DNA from: Streptomyces sp. R21
GTDB taxonomy: Bacteria > Actinomycetota > Actinomycetes > Streptomycetales > Streptomycetaceae
Length of the DNA stretch: 64,000 nucleotides
Direction: 5' to 3'
Assembly: GCF_041051975.1 (NCBI RefSeq)
Contig: NZ_CP163435.1
Location: 8,648,501 to 8,712,500 of the forward strand
Shown here: positions 52,100-62,180 of the stretch, piece after piece
Layout of the letters: each line of letters starts with the position of its first letter
Position numbering within the stretch: the first letter of the stretch is position 1
Program-made: the position numbers and the translations under genes
Notes under the pieces: generated by a model
Seen by the model: the letters and a program-made list of their open reading frames with translations, nothing else
Told to the model about the DNA's origin: nothing
The model's database searches: none

Positions 52100-53086
52100 A
52101 TGTTGGGCAAGCTGTTCGGAAGGGGTGCGGAGAGAGCGGTGGCGGATCCGCACGCCCTTCCCGTCCCGCGCAGACAGAAGAACGGGATGTACGTGCTGCG
52201 CGCGCTCGGGGACGCTCGGGTGCTCGCGTTGGTGGAGGCCGCCGAGGCGGGTGCCTGGGAGGCGGTCAAGGCGGCGCTGGTCCCCTTCGATCTCGGCCGG
52301 GACCACCAAGTCCTGGGTGAACTGGCCGAGTTGGACGGTGTGCAGGACTGGATCGGCCGGGCCGTCGAGGAGGACAAGGAGCACCGGGCGACCGCCCTGC
52401 TGATATCCGGGACGCGCCATGTCAGCTGGGCCTGGGAGGCGCGCACCCGCCAACTCGCCGTGAACGTCACGCAGGAGCAGTGGCGGCTGTTCCACGAGCG
52501 GCTCGAGATCGCCGAGGAGCACCTGCTGGAGGCCGCAGAGCTGCGGCCGGAATGGGCCACGCCGTGGCGCCGCCTCCTCACCTCCGGTCGAGGCATGTCG
52601 CTGGGCCTCGCCGTCAATGAGGTCCGGCTCGACGCCGCCCTGCGCCGCGACCCGCTGGACCTGGAGACCCACATCGAATGGGTGTCGCAGTTGCAGCCCC
52701 GCTGGAGCGGCGAGCCCGGCCAGGCCCTGGAGTTCGCCCGTGAGGCGTTCGCCGACGCGCCCGACGGGCATCGTCTCGGCTGTGTGATCGCCATGGCGCA
52801 CATCGAGGACTGGGTGGAGTCGGACAACAAGAACTGCCTCGTCACCCCCGAGATCCAGGACGAGTTGCTGGATGCGGCCGAGCGCAGCATCCTCCACCCC
52901 GACCACGTGCGTCGCCCAGGCTGGCAGGAGGACTTCAACATCTTCGCCATGGCCCTGTCGCTGGCCCGCCAGAGGGTCGCCATGCCGCGCGTCTTCCACG
53001 AGCTGGGCGGCGCCTACACGCCGTGGCCCTGGAGGTACATGGGGCAACCGGAAGAGATGTACGCCCGCGCCCGGCGCAACGCCTGA
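52100..53086 (+). CDS. Helical hypothetical protein preceding HSP90 gene
   Basis: A 328-aa soluble protein from ATG 52100 (GGGGAGGG upstream). It is mainly helical with Trp-rich segments (RHVSWAWEARTRQL; GQPEEMYARARR at the end) and TPR-like pairs of helices. No catalytic motif and no family I can name with confidence. It lies 49 bases before the HSP90-family gene and may form one unit with it and the TPR protein. Confidence 0.7.
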   Translation: MLGKLFGRGAERAVADPHALPVPRRQKNGMYVLRALGDARVLALVEAAEAGAWEAVKAALVPFDLGRDHQVLGELAELDGVQDWIGRAVEEDKEHRATALLISGTRHVSWAWEARTRQLAVNVTQEQWRLFHERLEIAEEHLLEAAELRPEWATPWRRLLTSGRGMSLGLAVNEVRLDAALRRDPLDLETHIEWVSQLQPRWSGEPGQALEFAREAFADAPDGHRLGCVIAMAHIEDWVESDNKNCLVTPEIQDELLDAAERSILHPDHVRRPGWQEDFNIFAMALSLARQRVAMPRVFHELGGAYTPWPWRYMGQPEEMYARARRNA

Positions 53087-53135
53087 ACCTGCCACCCCTC
53101 CTGCACTTCTCCAACACCTCACCCCGGACTGCCCG

Positions 53136-54983
53136 ATGACTCTGCATGACACCCCTTCGAGCCCGGCCGGCGCCGACCGCACCTTCCAGGTGGACCTGCG
53201 CGGCCTCGTCGACCTCCTCTCCCACCACCTCTACTCCAGCCCCCGCGTCTACCTGCGCGAACTCCTCCAGAACGCCGTGGACGCGCTGACCGCGCGGCGC
53301 GGCCTCGAACCCGGCGCCCCCTCCGACGCCTTCGGTATCCGCCTGTACGCCGACGGATCGGTGGTTCGCGTCGAGGATGACGGCGTCGGTCTCACCGAGG
53401 CCGACGTGCACACCTTCCTCGCCACGATCGGCCGCAGCAGCAAGCGCGCGGAGCGGATAGCCGAGCAACGCGCGGACTTCATCGGCCAGTTCGGCATCGG
53501 CCTGCTCTCCTGCTTCCTGGTCGCCGACGAGATCCACGTCCTGAGCCGTTCCGCCCGCACCCCCGACGCACCCGTCGTCGAATGGCGGGGCCGTGGCGAC
53601 GGCAGCTACACCGTCCGGACCCTGCCCGCCTCCGCCCGCCCCCGGCCCGGCACCACCGTCACACTGACGCCGCGCGCCGACGCGGGCGACTGGACCCGCC
53701 CGGCCCAAGTGCACGCGCTGGCCCGGCACTTCGGTTCCCTGCTGCGCCACCCGGTCACGTTCGACGACGGCACGGGCGGCACGGGTGCGCCGGTCAACCC
53801 CGAGCCGGCGCCCTGGGCGCGTACGTACCCCACGCCGGGAGCCCGCTCCCGTGCGCTGGCCGCGTTCGGCGAGGACGTCTTCGGGTTCACCCCGCTGGAC
53901 ACCATCGAGCTGGACCTGCCGGCCGTAGGCCTGAAGGGCATCGCGTGCGTGCTGCCCGAGGCGGTGCCGGCCGGGCGCCGTCACGGGCACCGCGTGCACG
54001 TCAAGGGCATGCTGCTGTCCGAGCAGGCCGAGGAGATCCTGCCCGAGTGGGCCTTCTTCGTCCGCTGCGTCGTCGACGCCGAGAGCCTGCGCCCGACGGC
54101 GTCCCGCGAGGCCCTGTACGAGGACGACACGCTCGCCGCCGTCCGCGACGCCCTCGCCGAGCGGCTGCGCGCCTGGATCGCCCGGGCCGCCGCCAGCGAC
54201 CCGGACCTGCTCCACCGCTTCCTCCAGGCCCACCACCTGGCCGTGAAGTCGCTCGCGGTGCACGACGACGAGATCCTGCGGATGCTGCTGCCCTGGCTGC
54301 CGTTCGAGACCACCGACGGGCACTGCACCCTCGACGAGTTCGCGCGCACCCACCGCACCGTGCTCGTGACGTCCAGCGTGGAGGAGTTCCGGCAGGTCGC
54401 GGCGATCGCCTCGGCCGCCGGGCTCGGCGTCGTCAACGGCGGCTACACCTACGACCGTGAACTGGTCCACCGGCTGCCCGAGATCAGGCCCGAGGCCACT
54501 GTCGCCGACCTCGACCCGGCGACCCTCACCGCACACCTCGACCCCGTCGACCGGGAGACCGAACTCGCCGCCGCGGCCTACCTCGCCCAGGCCCGCGACG
54601 CCCTCGCCGTCTTCGACTGCGACGTCGCGCTGCGCACCTTCCAGCCCGCGTCCGCCCCCGCCCTCCTCGTCGACAGCCGCGAGACCCGGCACGAGCGCAC
54701 CCGCTCCCAGCTCGCCCGCGAGCAGGACGGCGGCCTCTGGGGCGACATCCTCGGCGCCCTGCGCCAGGAGGCACCGCGGGCCCAGCTGATCCTCAACCAG
54801 CTCAACCCGCTGGTCCGCACCGCCGTTGCCATCGACGAGCCCGAACTGGCCCGCACCAGCGCCGAAGCCCTCTACGGGCAGGCTGCCATGCTGTCCCGAC
54901 GCCCGCTCAGGCCTGCCGAGTCGAGCCTCATCAACCGCTCCTTCCTCGACCTTCTCGCCCACGCCCTCCGCAAGGACAGCTGA
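53136..54983 (+). CDS. HSP90-family (HtpG-like) ATPase
   Basis: A 615-aa protein with a GHKL ATPase at the N-terminus: YLRELLQNAVDALTARRG (catalytic Glu and Asn), VRVEDDGVGLT and FIGQFGIGLLSCF. The middle region (VHVKGMLLSEQAEEILPEW; VVDAESLRPTASREALYED) matches HSP90, but the last 200 residues diverge from HtpG. No MEEVD tail. Such non-standard HSP90s occur in actinobacteria beside helical partners. It is followed after two bases by a 980-aa TPR gene, a likely partner. Confidence 0.85.
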   Translation: MTLHDTPSSPAGADRTFQVDLRGLVDLLSHHLYSSPRVYLRELLQNAVDALTARRGLEPGAPSDAFGIRLYADGSVVRVEDDGVGLTEADVHTFLATIGRSSKRAERIAEQRADFIGQFGIGLLSCFLVADEIHVLSRSARTPDAPVVEWRGRGDGSYTVRTLPASARPRPGTTVTLTPRADAGDWTRPAQVHALARHFGSLLRHPVTFDDGTGGTGAPVNPEPAPWARTYPTPGARSRALAAFGEDVFGFTPLDTIELDLPAVGLKGIACVLPEAVPAGRRHGHRVHVKGMLLSEQAEEILPEWAFFVRCVVDAESLRPTASREALYEDDTLAAVRDALAERLRAWIARAAASDPDLLHRFLQAHHLAVKSLAVHDDEILRMLLPWLPFETTDGHCTLDEFARTHRTVLVTSSVEEFRQVAAIASAAGLGVVNGGYTYDRELVHRLPEIRPEATVADLDPATLTAHLDPVDRETELAAAAYLAQARDALAVFDCDVALRTFQPASAPALLVDSRETRHERTRSQLAREQDGGLWGDILGALRQEAPRAQLILNQLNPLVRTAVAIDEPELARTSAEALYGQAAMLSRRPLRPAESSLINRSFLDLLAHALRKDS

Positions 54984-54985
54984 CG

Positions 54986-57928
54986 ATGCCGACCGCACCC
55001 CATCCCCGGAACACAGACGAGCTGTACCAGGCGCTCCACGAGAACGACAAGCGCCCCTACGGCCGCACCCGCACCGTCACCGCCGAGGAACTCGTCGACA
55101 CCGCCGAGCAGTTCGCCGAGGCCGTCCCGCTCGTCCACGCGCTCCTCGAACTCCAGGAGGCGTACACCTACGGCTCGGAACCCCGGAAGTCGCCCGTAGT
55201 CTTCGCGCGCCTGCTCACCCTCTTCGACGAGCAGCCCGACATCTTCGACGAGCACCTGCGCCACATGCTGTTCTGGCGGTTCAAGTGGGTGGCCGGCGCC
55301 CTGCGCGCGCTGCCGGAGATACCTCTGGCAAGCCTGCACCAGTGGCTGAAGGAGATGCGCGACCGGTACGAGAAGGCCGACCTCGGCCTCCAGCCCTACT
55401 ACGGTCAGGCCTACCAGCTCGCCGCCCACGTGGGCGAGGACACCGACCTTGCCTACGAGCTGTGGGCGGGCCGCACCCGCACCAGGCTCAGCGACTGCGA
55501 GGCCTGTGAGATCTGCGATCGCGCCGTGCACCACCTCGAGGCAGGCGACGACGAGCGGGCCCTGCGCACCTGGGAGCCCGTCCTCGCCGGGAAGGAATCC
55601 TGCCAGGAGGAGCCGGCCCGCTCCGTCTCCCATGCGCTGTTGCCCCTGCTCCGCACCGGCGCCATCGACCGGGCCCGCGAACTGCACCTCGCCGGCTACC
55701 GCGACTGCCGCCGCAACCCCTCGACGGCCCAGGAGGTCGGCCGGCACCTGGAGTTCTGTGCGCTCACCGGCAACGAGGCACGCGGCCTGGAACTGCTCGC
55801 CGAGAACCGGAACCTGTTCGACGAGGTCGACTCGCCGCTGGACCTGCTCGGCTTCCTCACCGGCGTGGAGGTCCTTCTCCAGCGCGTCGAACTCCTCGGC
55901 CACGGTGAACTGCCCGCCGCCGGTTACACGGGCCGCACCTGGACGGTGGCCGGCCTGCGCGCCGAGGTGCGCAGCCGCGCCGACGACCTCGCCGCCCGCT
56001 TCGACGCCCGCAACGGCACCACGGCCCACGCCGACCGCCGCAGGGCCCGCCTCGACCGTGCCCCGCTCCTGGACGCACTGGAACTGACCCTGCGTACCCG
56101 CAGCCTCGACGACGTGGCCCCGGCCGCCCCGGTTGCCGCGCCCGCCGCCGCTACGGCCGCCGCGGTCCCCGACTCGCTGCCCGAACTCATCCTCCGGGCG
56201 CGGACCTTGGACGAGCAGGGGCACCCGGACGCACAGGCCTGCTGGGCGCGGCTGCGCACCCTCGTCGCCGCCCGCGACTACACCCACCCCGACGACCCGG
56301 CCGTGGGCCCGCTCGTACGGCTGCGCGCGGACCTGCTGGCCGACGAGGCGAACCGGGCGGGCAGGAAGGACGAGTTCGTCGTCGCCGCCTCTCTCCACGA
56401 GGAGGCCGCGGCCCTGTACGACGCCGCCGGAGAGCCGGGTCACGCGGCGCACTCCTATGCCTGCGCTCTGCTCGCCACCGCCGAGATCCCCGCCAAGGAC
56501 GCCGACGACGCAGCCGAGGCGAAGGCCGCCGCGCTGACCGCAGCACACGCCTCCATGGTCCGCCGGCACGAGGAGACGCCCGGCCTCGTCCCGTTCCAGG
56601 AGGCCCGCCTGCTGCGGCTGCGGGTGACCGCGCTCGTCCTGCGCCTGCAGACGTCGGGGAGCGACGAGCACGTCGCGCCGGTACTCGCCGAGGTGGACCT
56701 GCTGCACACCTTCGCCACCCGGCACGACATCGTCCTGCAGATCTCCGCCGCCCTCCAGCTGCGGGCCAGCACCTACGCCCTCTCCGGCGACCTGCCCGCC
56801 GCGGTCACCGAGATCGACGCCCTCCTCGACCGGCTGAAGGCGCACGGCCCTGCCTGGCACCTGCCCCGCACGCTCGCCCTGCGCGGCCGGCTCCAGCTCG
56901 GCCTCCGGGACGCGCAGGCCGCGTACACGGATCTCACCGAGGGACTGCGACAGGCCTCCGACTGGCCGGCCGACGCCGTCGACACCACCCGCCTCCACCG
57001 TGATCTGGCCGAGGCCTGCATGCACCTGGGCCGCCCCGACGAGGCCCTGCGACACCTGACGCGCGCGGCGGAGGTGGACCTTCGCGGCGGCAACCGGATC
57101 GACGCGTTCTGCACCTACAGCAACGCTGCCCAGCTCAGCCTCGACCTGGGCCGCATCGAGGACTGCATCGCGCTGCTCGACTCCCTGCTGGCCGAACCGG
57201 ACGTCGCCACAGGCGAGTTGGACGACCGGCTCGTCGCTCAGCTACGCCTGACCCGCGCCCGTGCGCTGCACGCGGGCGAGGACCTCAAGGCCGCCACGAC
57301 GGAGTTCGTCACCCTGGCCGCCGAGTCGGCCGGCTGGGACGACGACCCGGGCAGCCACGCCGGGATCGCCGCGGAGACCGCCGTACTCCTCGGCGAGTCC
57401 GGCGAGTTCGGCCAGGCCCGCGAAGCCGCGGACCAGGCCCTCGCCGCCCACGCCCGGGCCCCGCGCTACGAGCAGCTCAGCAGCTGCCTGCGCGAACTCG
57501 CCCGTCTCCAGGCCCAGCAGCAGGGCTCCGACGGCCTGGCCGACGCCCTCGCCTTCCTCGCCGACGCGGGCCGGATCGCCGACGAGGCCCGCACCGCCGA
57601 GTACGAAACCCGCGGCCGCTCCCTGGACACGGCCCTGGCCTACGAACACGGCCGGGTCAACGCCTACGCGGGCGCGTACGAGGACGCGCTGGCCGCTCTG
57701 GAGAAGGCGCTGACCCTGCTCGGCGAGCCGGGACAGGAGGACGAACGCGCCGGCGAGTGGGCCGAGTGCGTCCGCCTCGCGGGCGCCGTGGAGGGCCTCT
57801 ACCTGCAACGCCCGGCCCCCGCACTCACCCGCCTCGACGTGGCGATCACCCACCTGACCGCCCAGGGCCACCCCGAGCAGACCGAGCCGCTGACCTCCTT
57901 GGCGGCCCGGCTGCGCGACGAGCAGTGA
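54986..57928 (+). CDS. Large TPR-type repeat protein
   Basis: A 980-aa cytosolic protein made almost wholly of helical hairpins; TPR units are clearest from about residue 560 on (LHRDLAEACMHLGRPDEALRH, DAFCTYSNAAQLSLDLGRIED, TALAYEHGRVNAYAGAYEDA). An Ala/Pro linker near 370-390 divides it in two. It has no enzyme motif. The start lies two bases after the HSP90 stop, which implies a joint complex, as TPR proteins are classic HSP90 partners. A strong hairpin follows its stop. Confidence 0.8.
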   Translation: MPTAPHPRNTDELYQALHENDKRPYGRTRTVTAEELVDTAEQFAEAVPLVHALLELQEAYTYGSEPRKSPVVFARLLTLFDEQPDIFDEHLRHMLFWRFKWVAGALRALPEIPLASLHQWLKEMRDRYEKADLGLQPYYGQAYQLAAHVGEDTDLAYELWAGRTRTRLSDCEACEICDRAVHHLEAGDDERALRTWEPVLAGKESCQEEPARSVSHALLPLLRTGAIDRARELHLAGYRDCRRNPSTAQEVGRHLEFCALTGNEARGLELLAENRNLFDEVDSPLDLLGFLTGVEVLLQRVELLGHGELPAAGYTGRTWTVAGLRAEVRSRADDLAARFDARNGTTAHADRRRARLDRAPLLDALELTLRTRSLDDVAPAAPVAAPAAATAAAVPDSLPELILRARTLDEQGHPDAQACWARLRTLVAARDYTHPDDPAVGPLVRLRADLLADEANRAGRKDEFVVAASLHEEAAALYDAAGEPGHAAHSYACALLATAEIPAKDADDAAEAKAAALTAAHASMVRRHEETPGLVPFQEARLLRLRVTALVLRLQTSGSDEHVAPVLAEVDLLHTFATRHDIVLQISAALQLRASTYALSGDLPAAVTEIDALLDRLKAHGPAWHLPRTLALRGRLQLGLRDAQAAYTDLTEGLRQASDWPADAVDTTRLHRDLAEACMHLGRPDEALRHLTRAAEVDLRGGNRIDAFCTYSNAAQLSLDLGRIEDCIALLDSLLAEPDVATGELDDRLVAQLRLTRARALHAGEDLKAATTEFVTLAAESAGWDDDPGSHAGIAAETAVLLGESGEFGQAREAADQALAAHARAPRYEQLSSCLRELARLQAQQQGSDGLADALAFLADAGRIADEARTAEYETRGRSLDTALAYEHGRVNAYAGAYEDALAALEKALTLLGEPGQEDERAGEWAECVRLAGAVEGLYLQRPAPALTRLDVAITHLTAQGHPEQTEPLTSLAARLRDEQ

Positions 57929-57932
57929 CCGG

Positions 57933-57966
57933 CCGGTGCCGGGGCGACGACCCGCCCCGGCACCGG
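57933..57966 (+). terminator. Strong terminator hairpin
   Basis: A 14-bp perfect stem, CCGGTGCCGGGGCG with CGCCCCGGCACCGG, six-base loop, five bases after the TPR gene. No T-run. Confidence 0.8.
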
Positions 57967-58135
57967 CGCCCACAGCTGGCCGGCGCTGCGATGCATGCCT
58001 AGGGGGCGGCGTGCCCCGTGCTAACGTAGGGCGTTTGCAGCGTCGCTGTGTCGGTGCTCCGTTCGGTGTCCCTGGCTGGTGGCCGCGTCCCCGCCGCGCC
58101 TTCCTCGGTACGGTCCCTTCGGAGGAAAGCCTTCT

Positions 58136-59545
58136 GTGAGCGAATCAGCACGTGCCGATGCCCGGCAGCAGAACCACGCGTCCGAGGCGTCAGGCACCAC
58201 TTCGACCCCGTCCTTCGCGCAGCTGGGGCTGCCGGCCGAGATTCTGCGGGTCCTCGGCGAGCACGATGTGACCGTGCCCTTCCCCGTCCAGGCGGCGGCG
58301 CTGCCGAACGCGCTCGCGGGACGGGACGTCCTGGGCCGCGGCCGTACAGGATCCGGCAAGACGCTTGCCTTCGGCCTGGGGATGCTCGCCCGGACGGCCG
58401 GGCGGCGCGCGCAGCCCAAGGAGCCGCTGGCGCTTGTCCTGGTGCCCACCAGGGAGCTGGCCCAGCAGGTCGGTGAGGCGCTCACCCCCTACGCCGAGGC
58501 GCTGCGGCTGCGGCTCGCGACCGTGGTGGGCGGAGTGTCCATCGGACGGCAGGCCGCCGCGCTGCGGGACGGCGCCGAGATCGTCGTCGCCACGCCCGGC
58601 CGACTGCACGACCTCATCGAGCGCAAGGCCTGCCGACTGGGACGGGTGCGCATCACGGTCCTGGACGAGGCCGACCAGATGTGTGACCTGGGGTTCCTGC
58701 CGCAGGTCACCGAGATCCTGGACCAGGTACGTCCCGACGGGCAGCGCATGCTCTTCTCCGCCACCCTCGACCGCGACGTCGACCAGCTGGTGCAGCGCTA
58801 CCTGCGCGACCCCGCCGTCCACTCCGTGGATCCCTCGTCCAGCGCGGTCTCCGAGATCGAGCACCACGTCTTCGTCGTGCACGGCCCGGACCGGTACGCC
58901 GTGACCACGGAGATCGCCGCCCGCGACGGCCGCGTCCTGCTCTTCCTGGACACCAAGCACGGTGTCGACCTGCTCACGCGGCATCTGCGGGCCAACGGCG
59001 TGGCCGCCGCCGCCCTGCACAGCGGGAAGGCCCAGCCGCAGCGCACCCGGACCCTGGCCCAGTTCAAGAACGGGCAGGTCACCGCGCTGGTGGCAACCAA
59101 CGTCGCCGCACGCGGTCTGCACGTCGACGACCTCGACCTCGTGGTCAACGTCGACCCGGCCACCGACCCGAAGGACTATCTGCACCGAGCGGGCCGCACG
59201 GCCCGGGCCGGCCGCTCCGGCACTGTTGTGACACTGGTCCTGTCGGGACAGCGCCGCGAGACGAGCCAGGTCATGGCGGATGCCGACGTCGCCCCCAAGG
59301 TCACCAAGGTGCGGTCCGGCGAGGCGGAGCTGAGCCGGATCACCGGCGCCAGGGCCCCCTCCGGAAAGCCGCTCGACGGCGGGTCCGCCGCACCGCGCCC
59401 GAAGAACCACAACGCCCCGTTCCGCGGTCTGGGCAGCACCAAGGACGCGAAGAGCGGCTCCGGTGGCAGGTCGTCCCGCAAGAGCAGCGAGGCCGGCAAG
59501 CTCGCGGAGGCCCGCAAGGCGGCCCGGGTGCGGCGCAGCGGCTGA
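58136..59545 (+). CDS. DEAD-box RNA helicase
   Basis: A 469-aa helicase with Q-motif FAQLGLP, GRGRTGSGKT (I), PTRELAQQ (Ia), TPGRL (Ib), DEAD (II, VLDEADQM), SAT (III), TNVAARGLHVDD (V) and HRAGRTARAG (VI). The C-terminal tail is Ser/Lys/Arg rich, ending ARKAARVRRSG, as in cold-induced RhlE-like enzymes. GTG start after GGAGGAAAG. It has a long untranslated leader after the preceding terminator, which may be regulated by temperature. Confidence 0.92.
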   Translation: MSESARADARQQNHASEASGTTSTPSFAQLGLPAEILRVLGEHDVTVPFPVQAAALPNALAGRDVLGRGRTGSGKTLAFGLGMLARTAGRRAQPKEPLALVLVPTRELAQQVGEALTPYAEALRLRLATVVGGVSIGRQAAALRDGAEIVVATPGRLHDLIERKACRLGRVRITVLDEADQMCDLGFLPQVTEILDQVRPDGQRMLFSATLDRDVDQLVQRYLRDPAVHSVDPSSSAVSEIEHHVFVVHGPDRYAVTTEIAARDGRVLLFLDTKHGVDLLTRHLRANGVAAAALHSGKAQPQRTRTLAQFKNGQVTALVATNVAARGLHVDDLDLVVNVDPATDPKDYLHRAGRTARAGRSGTVVTLVLSGQRRETSQVMADADVAPKVTKVRSGEAELSRITGARAPSGKPLDGGSAAPRPKNHNAPFRGLGSTKDAKSGSGGRSSRKSSEAGKLAEARKAARVRRSG

Positions 59546-59678
59546 GACCGGCCGCCCGGACTACGGGGTGGTGTCTTCGTCTACGCTGCTGGACGGATCC
59601 GGCGGGCCGGAGACCGGCCGGGATGCACCGGACGGCGTCACGTACGGGCGACCGTACGCAGGGGGAGGCGTGCAGGCG

Positions 59679-61088
59679 ATGGAGAACGGCGCGGCGGACC
59701 TGCCACGGCGGATCGGTGTCTACACCGTCGAGCGGGAGCTGGGCGCGGGCGGCATGGGGACGGTCTACCTCGCCCGGTCACGGGGCGGTCGGGCCGTCGC
59801 GGTCAAGGTGGCCCGCCCCGAGCTGGCGGCCGACCCGCACTTCCGTGAGCGGTTCCGCGCAGAGGTCGAGGCCGCCCGCAGAGTCGGGGGTTTCCACACG
59901 GCTCCGGTTGTGGACGCCGATCCCGACGCGGAAGCGCCCTGGCTGGCCACCGCGTACATCCCCGGCCCCACGCTCGCCGAGCTGATCGGGCGTCAAGGGC
60001 CCATGGGCGAGGGGCAGTTGAGGTCTCTCGGAGCAGCGCTGGCCGAGGCGCTCCAAGCCGTCCACGCCTGCGGGCTCGTACACCGGGATCTGAAGCCGGG
60101 CAACATCATCATGGCCGACGACGGCCCACGCGTCCTCGACTTCGGAATCGCGCGGGCCGTGGAGTCCACCCGGCTGACCGCCACCGGGACGGCCTTCGGT
60201 ACTCCCGGATACCTCGCGCCCGAACAGGCGCAGGGCGGCGAAGTCGGCGGTGCCGCCGATGTGTTCGCGCTCGGTGCCGTACTCGTCGCGGCGGCCGGGG
60301 GCAGCGCGTTCGGCACCGGCACGCCCATGGGGCTGATGTACCGGTCGGTGCACGAGCCCGCTGATCTCTCCGCGCTGCCAGGGGAGTTGCGGTCGCTGGT
60401 CGCCGCCTGTCTGTCCAAGGATCCGGCCGACCGTCCCACGCCCGAGGCGCTCTTGGGCTCGCTCAGTCCGGACCCGGACCCCAAACGGGACCCCGACCAG
60501 GCCCCGGACCCGAACACACTCGCGCTCGCCACCCCTGACCGACCACGCGCCGCGCCGACGGTCCCGGTCGCGCCTCCCGCCCATCCCGGCGGCGCCGACG
60601 AACCTCTCCGGCCCGCCCCGACCGGACCCTCGCGCTCGCCCCGCGTGATCACCTTGCTGATCGCGGCTGTGGCCGTGACGGGCGCACTCGTGGCCGGCCT
60701 CGTCGTTCTCACCAGGCAAGGGGACGACAACAAGGGCGGCAGCCCCTCCGTCACCGCTTCGGAGTCCCGGCGGGCCACGTCACAAGCTTCCGCTCCGCCG
60801 TCCACGCCCGCCTCCTCCCCGGTGAGTGCAGCCCCCAAGGACCGGGTCACCGTCGTGGTCACCGGCCAGGGCGAGCGGAGCTGGATCTCGGCGAAGGACC
60901 ACAACGGCCGAATTCTGTTCGACGGGCTCCTGGGCAACGGCGAGACCAAGAACTTCACGGACAAGAGCCGGATCAACCTGATCCTCGGCGATGCCTCCGC
61001 CGTCCGGCTTGTCGTCAACGGCAAGGAGGTCTTGGACGACTTCCAGGCCGGGCAGGTCGAACGTCTCACCTTCGACAGAGGGGACTAA
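59679..61088 (+). CDS. Ser/Thr kinase with C-terminal DUF4115-like domain
   Basis: A 469-aa kinase. GAGGMGTVYLARS, VAVKVARPE, HRDLKPGNIIM and DFGIARAVES mark an active kinase domain (residues 12-265). A Pro/Asp-rich linker precedes one membrane helix (VITLLIAAVAVTGALVAGLVVL), and the exterior part ends in a DUF4115/RodZ-like domain (VTGQGERSWISAKDHNGRIL). ATG 59679 is preceded by GGGGGAGG. Its signal is unknown. Confidence 0.87.
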   Translation: MENGAADLPRRIGVYTVERELGAGGMGTVYLARSRGGRAVAVKVARPELAADPHFRERFRAEVEAARRVGGFHTAPVVDADPDAEAPWLATAYIPGPTLAELIGRQGPMGEGQLRSLGAALAEALQAVHACGLVHRDLKPGNIIMADDGPRVLDFGIARAVESTRLTATGTAFGTPGYLAPEQAQGGEVGGAADVFALGAVLVAAAGGSAFGTGTPMGLMYRSVHEPADLSALPGELRSLVAACLSKDPADRPTPEALLGSLSPDPDPKRDPDQAPDPNTLALATPDRPRAAPTVPVAPPAHPGGADEPLRPAPTGPSRSPRVITLLIAAVAVTGALVAGLVVLTRQGDDNKGGSPSVTASESRRATSQASAPPSTPASSPVSAAPKDRVTVVVTGQGERSWISAKDHNGRILFDGLLGNGETKNFTDKSRINLILGDASAVRLVVNGKEVLDDFQAGQVERLTFDRGD

Positions 61089-61094
61089 GTGGTC

Positions 61095-61330
61095 CCTGGC
61101 CCACGGTCTACGGCGGGTTCCGGGGCGGCCTGACCAGCAAGATTCTGGCTGGGGACCGCAGGTGCCGCCCGCTGGCGCTCCTCCTGACCGCGGGGCAGGC
61201 CGCGGACAGTCCGGACAGTCCCCAGTTCGTCCCCGTACTCGGCAGGGTGCGGGTCCGCCTGCCCGTCGGCCGTCCCCGCACCCGGCCGGACGCGGTCGCC
61301 GCGGACAAGGCCCACTCCCGCGCCGACCGC
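61095..61330 (+). mobile_element. IS5-like transposase fragment
   Basis: A frame reads DRRCRPLALLLTAGQAADSP, QFVPVLGRVRVRLP and DAVAADKAHSRADRF, the DDE-region strand and catalytic Asp segment of IS5-family transposases. Neither end is present. It runs up to the convergent secreted-protein gene. Confidence 0.65.
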
Positions 61331-61344
61331 TTCTCCTACAAGGG

Positions 61345-61689
61345 TCAGTCCCTGACCTGCGTGTCGATGAACCTCGCGTTGGTCCGCTGGGGCGCGCCGC
61401 ACACGGCCACGGAGTCCTGGTACCACTGCTTCCACGGGCCGTAGGCGATGTACGAGTCGCCGGTGATGCCGTCCGTGCAGCGGATCTTGGCCCGCTGCTC
61501 TCCCGGGCCGTAGTGGCAGGTCGAACTGATCGAGTAGGTGTTGATCTGGTGGAACCCGCAGCCGTGCACCGCGGCGCTGGCCGGGCTGGCCAAGGCGATG
61601 GGCGCGGCCACGGCGATACCGCCGAGCAGCAGCGGCGTGGAGAGGAGCGAAGTGAGCTTCCTCTTGCCGAGCGTCTTCCTGTTGAGCAC
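61345..61689 (-). CDS. Small secreted protein with four cysteines
   Basis: A 114-aa exported protein. GTG start with AGGGG six bases upstream. The signal peptide (KRKLTSLLSTPLLLGGIAVA, ending ASA-A) is followed by a compact 75-residue domain with cysteines in HGCGF, STCHYG, IRCTDG and AVCGAP. No enzyme motif. The intact frame sits between two IS5 fragments. Confidence 0.65.
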   Translation of the reverse strand: MLNRKTLGKRKLTSLLSTPLLLGGIAVAAPIALASPASAAVHGCGFHQINTYSISSTCHYGPGEQRAKIRCTDGITGDSYIAYGPWKQWYQDSVAVCGAPQRTNARFIDTQVRD

Positions 61690-61826
61690 AAGATCCCCTA
61701 TGTTCGGGCCGACTGGTCAGGCCGGCCGTGCGCCGTCGGTTGTGGATGACCGACAGGCTGGTCGGGAAGCAGAATACTGATCCGTTGCCGATCATGTCCA
61801 TGCCTTACAGGAAGCGTCGATCGCGA

Positions 61827-61935
61827 TCAAGTGGGCGCCTGCAGGAAGCCGTTGAGCCAAATCATCGCGGCGCGAAGGTGGAGGCCGGCGAGGTAGCTCT
61901 CGGGCGTTTGGCCGCAGCGGGTGGCGATGCCAGGC
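61827..61935 (-). mobile_element. IS5-like transposase C-terminal fragment
   Basis: IATRCGQTPESYLAGLHLRA followed by AMIWLNGFLQAPT and a stop matches the end of an IS5-family transposase. It may belong with the fragment at 61095 but is in the other orientation. Confidence 0.5.
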
Positions 61936-62180
61936 GGCGGTGCCTTCGGGTTCCATCACCCAGGGGTGGCCGGCGAGAGCTGAGCGCCGCCGTCGGGTCG
62001 TCGGCGTTGGGGTATTCCTCGGCGGGACGAGGTCGAAGTCGCTGGCTTGGAGACTTCGGCTTCCAGTTGGGAGAGTTGCTGGGAGACGGAGGCAGGGACG
62101 CGAACGGTCGCGTTTTCCGACGACTGCAGGTCGAAAAGATCCGCTGGACTGATCCTGCGCGCGCATCGGACCCTGATGGT

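Noticed and set aside
52935..57055. Long minus-strand frames of about 690 and 730 codons
   Set aside because: They mirror the HSP90 and TPR genes and consist of Gly/Val/Gln-rich sequence without motifs.
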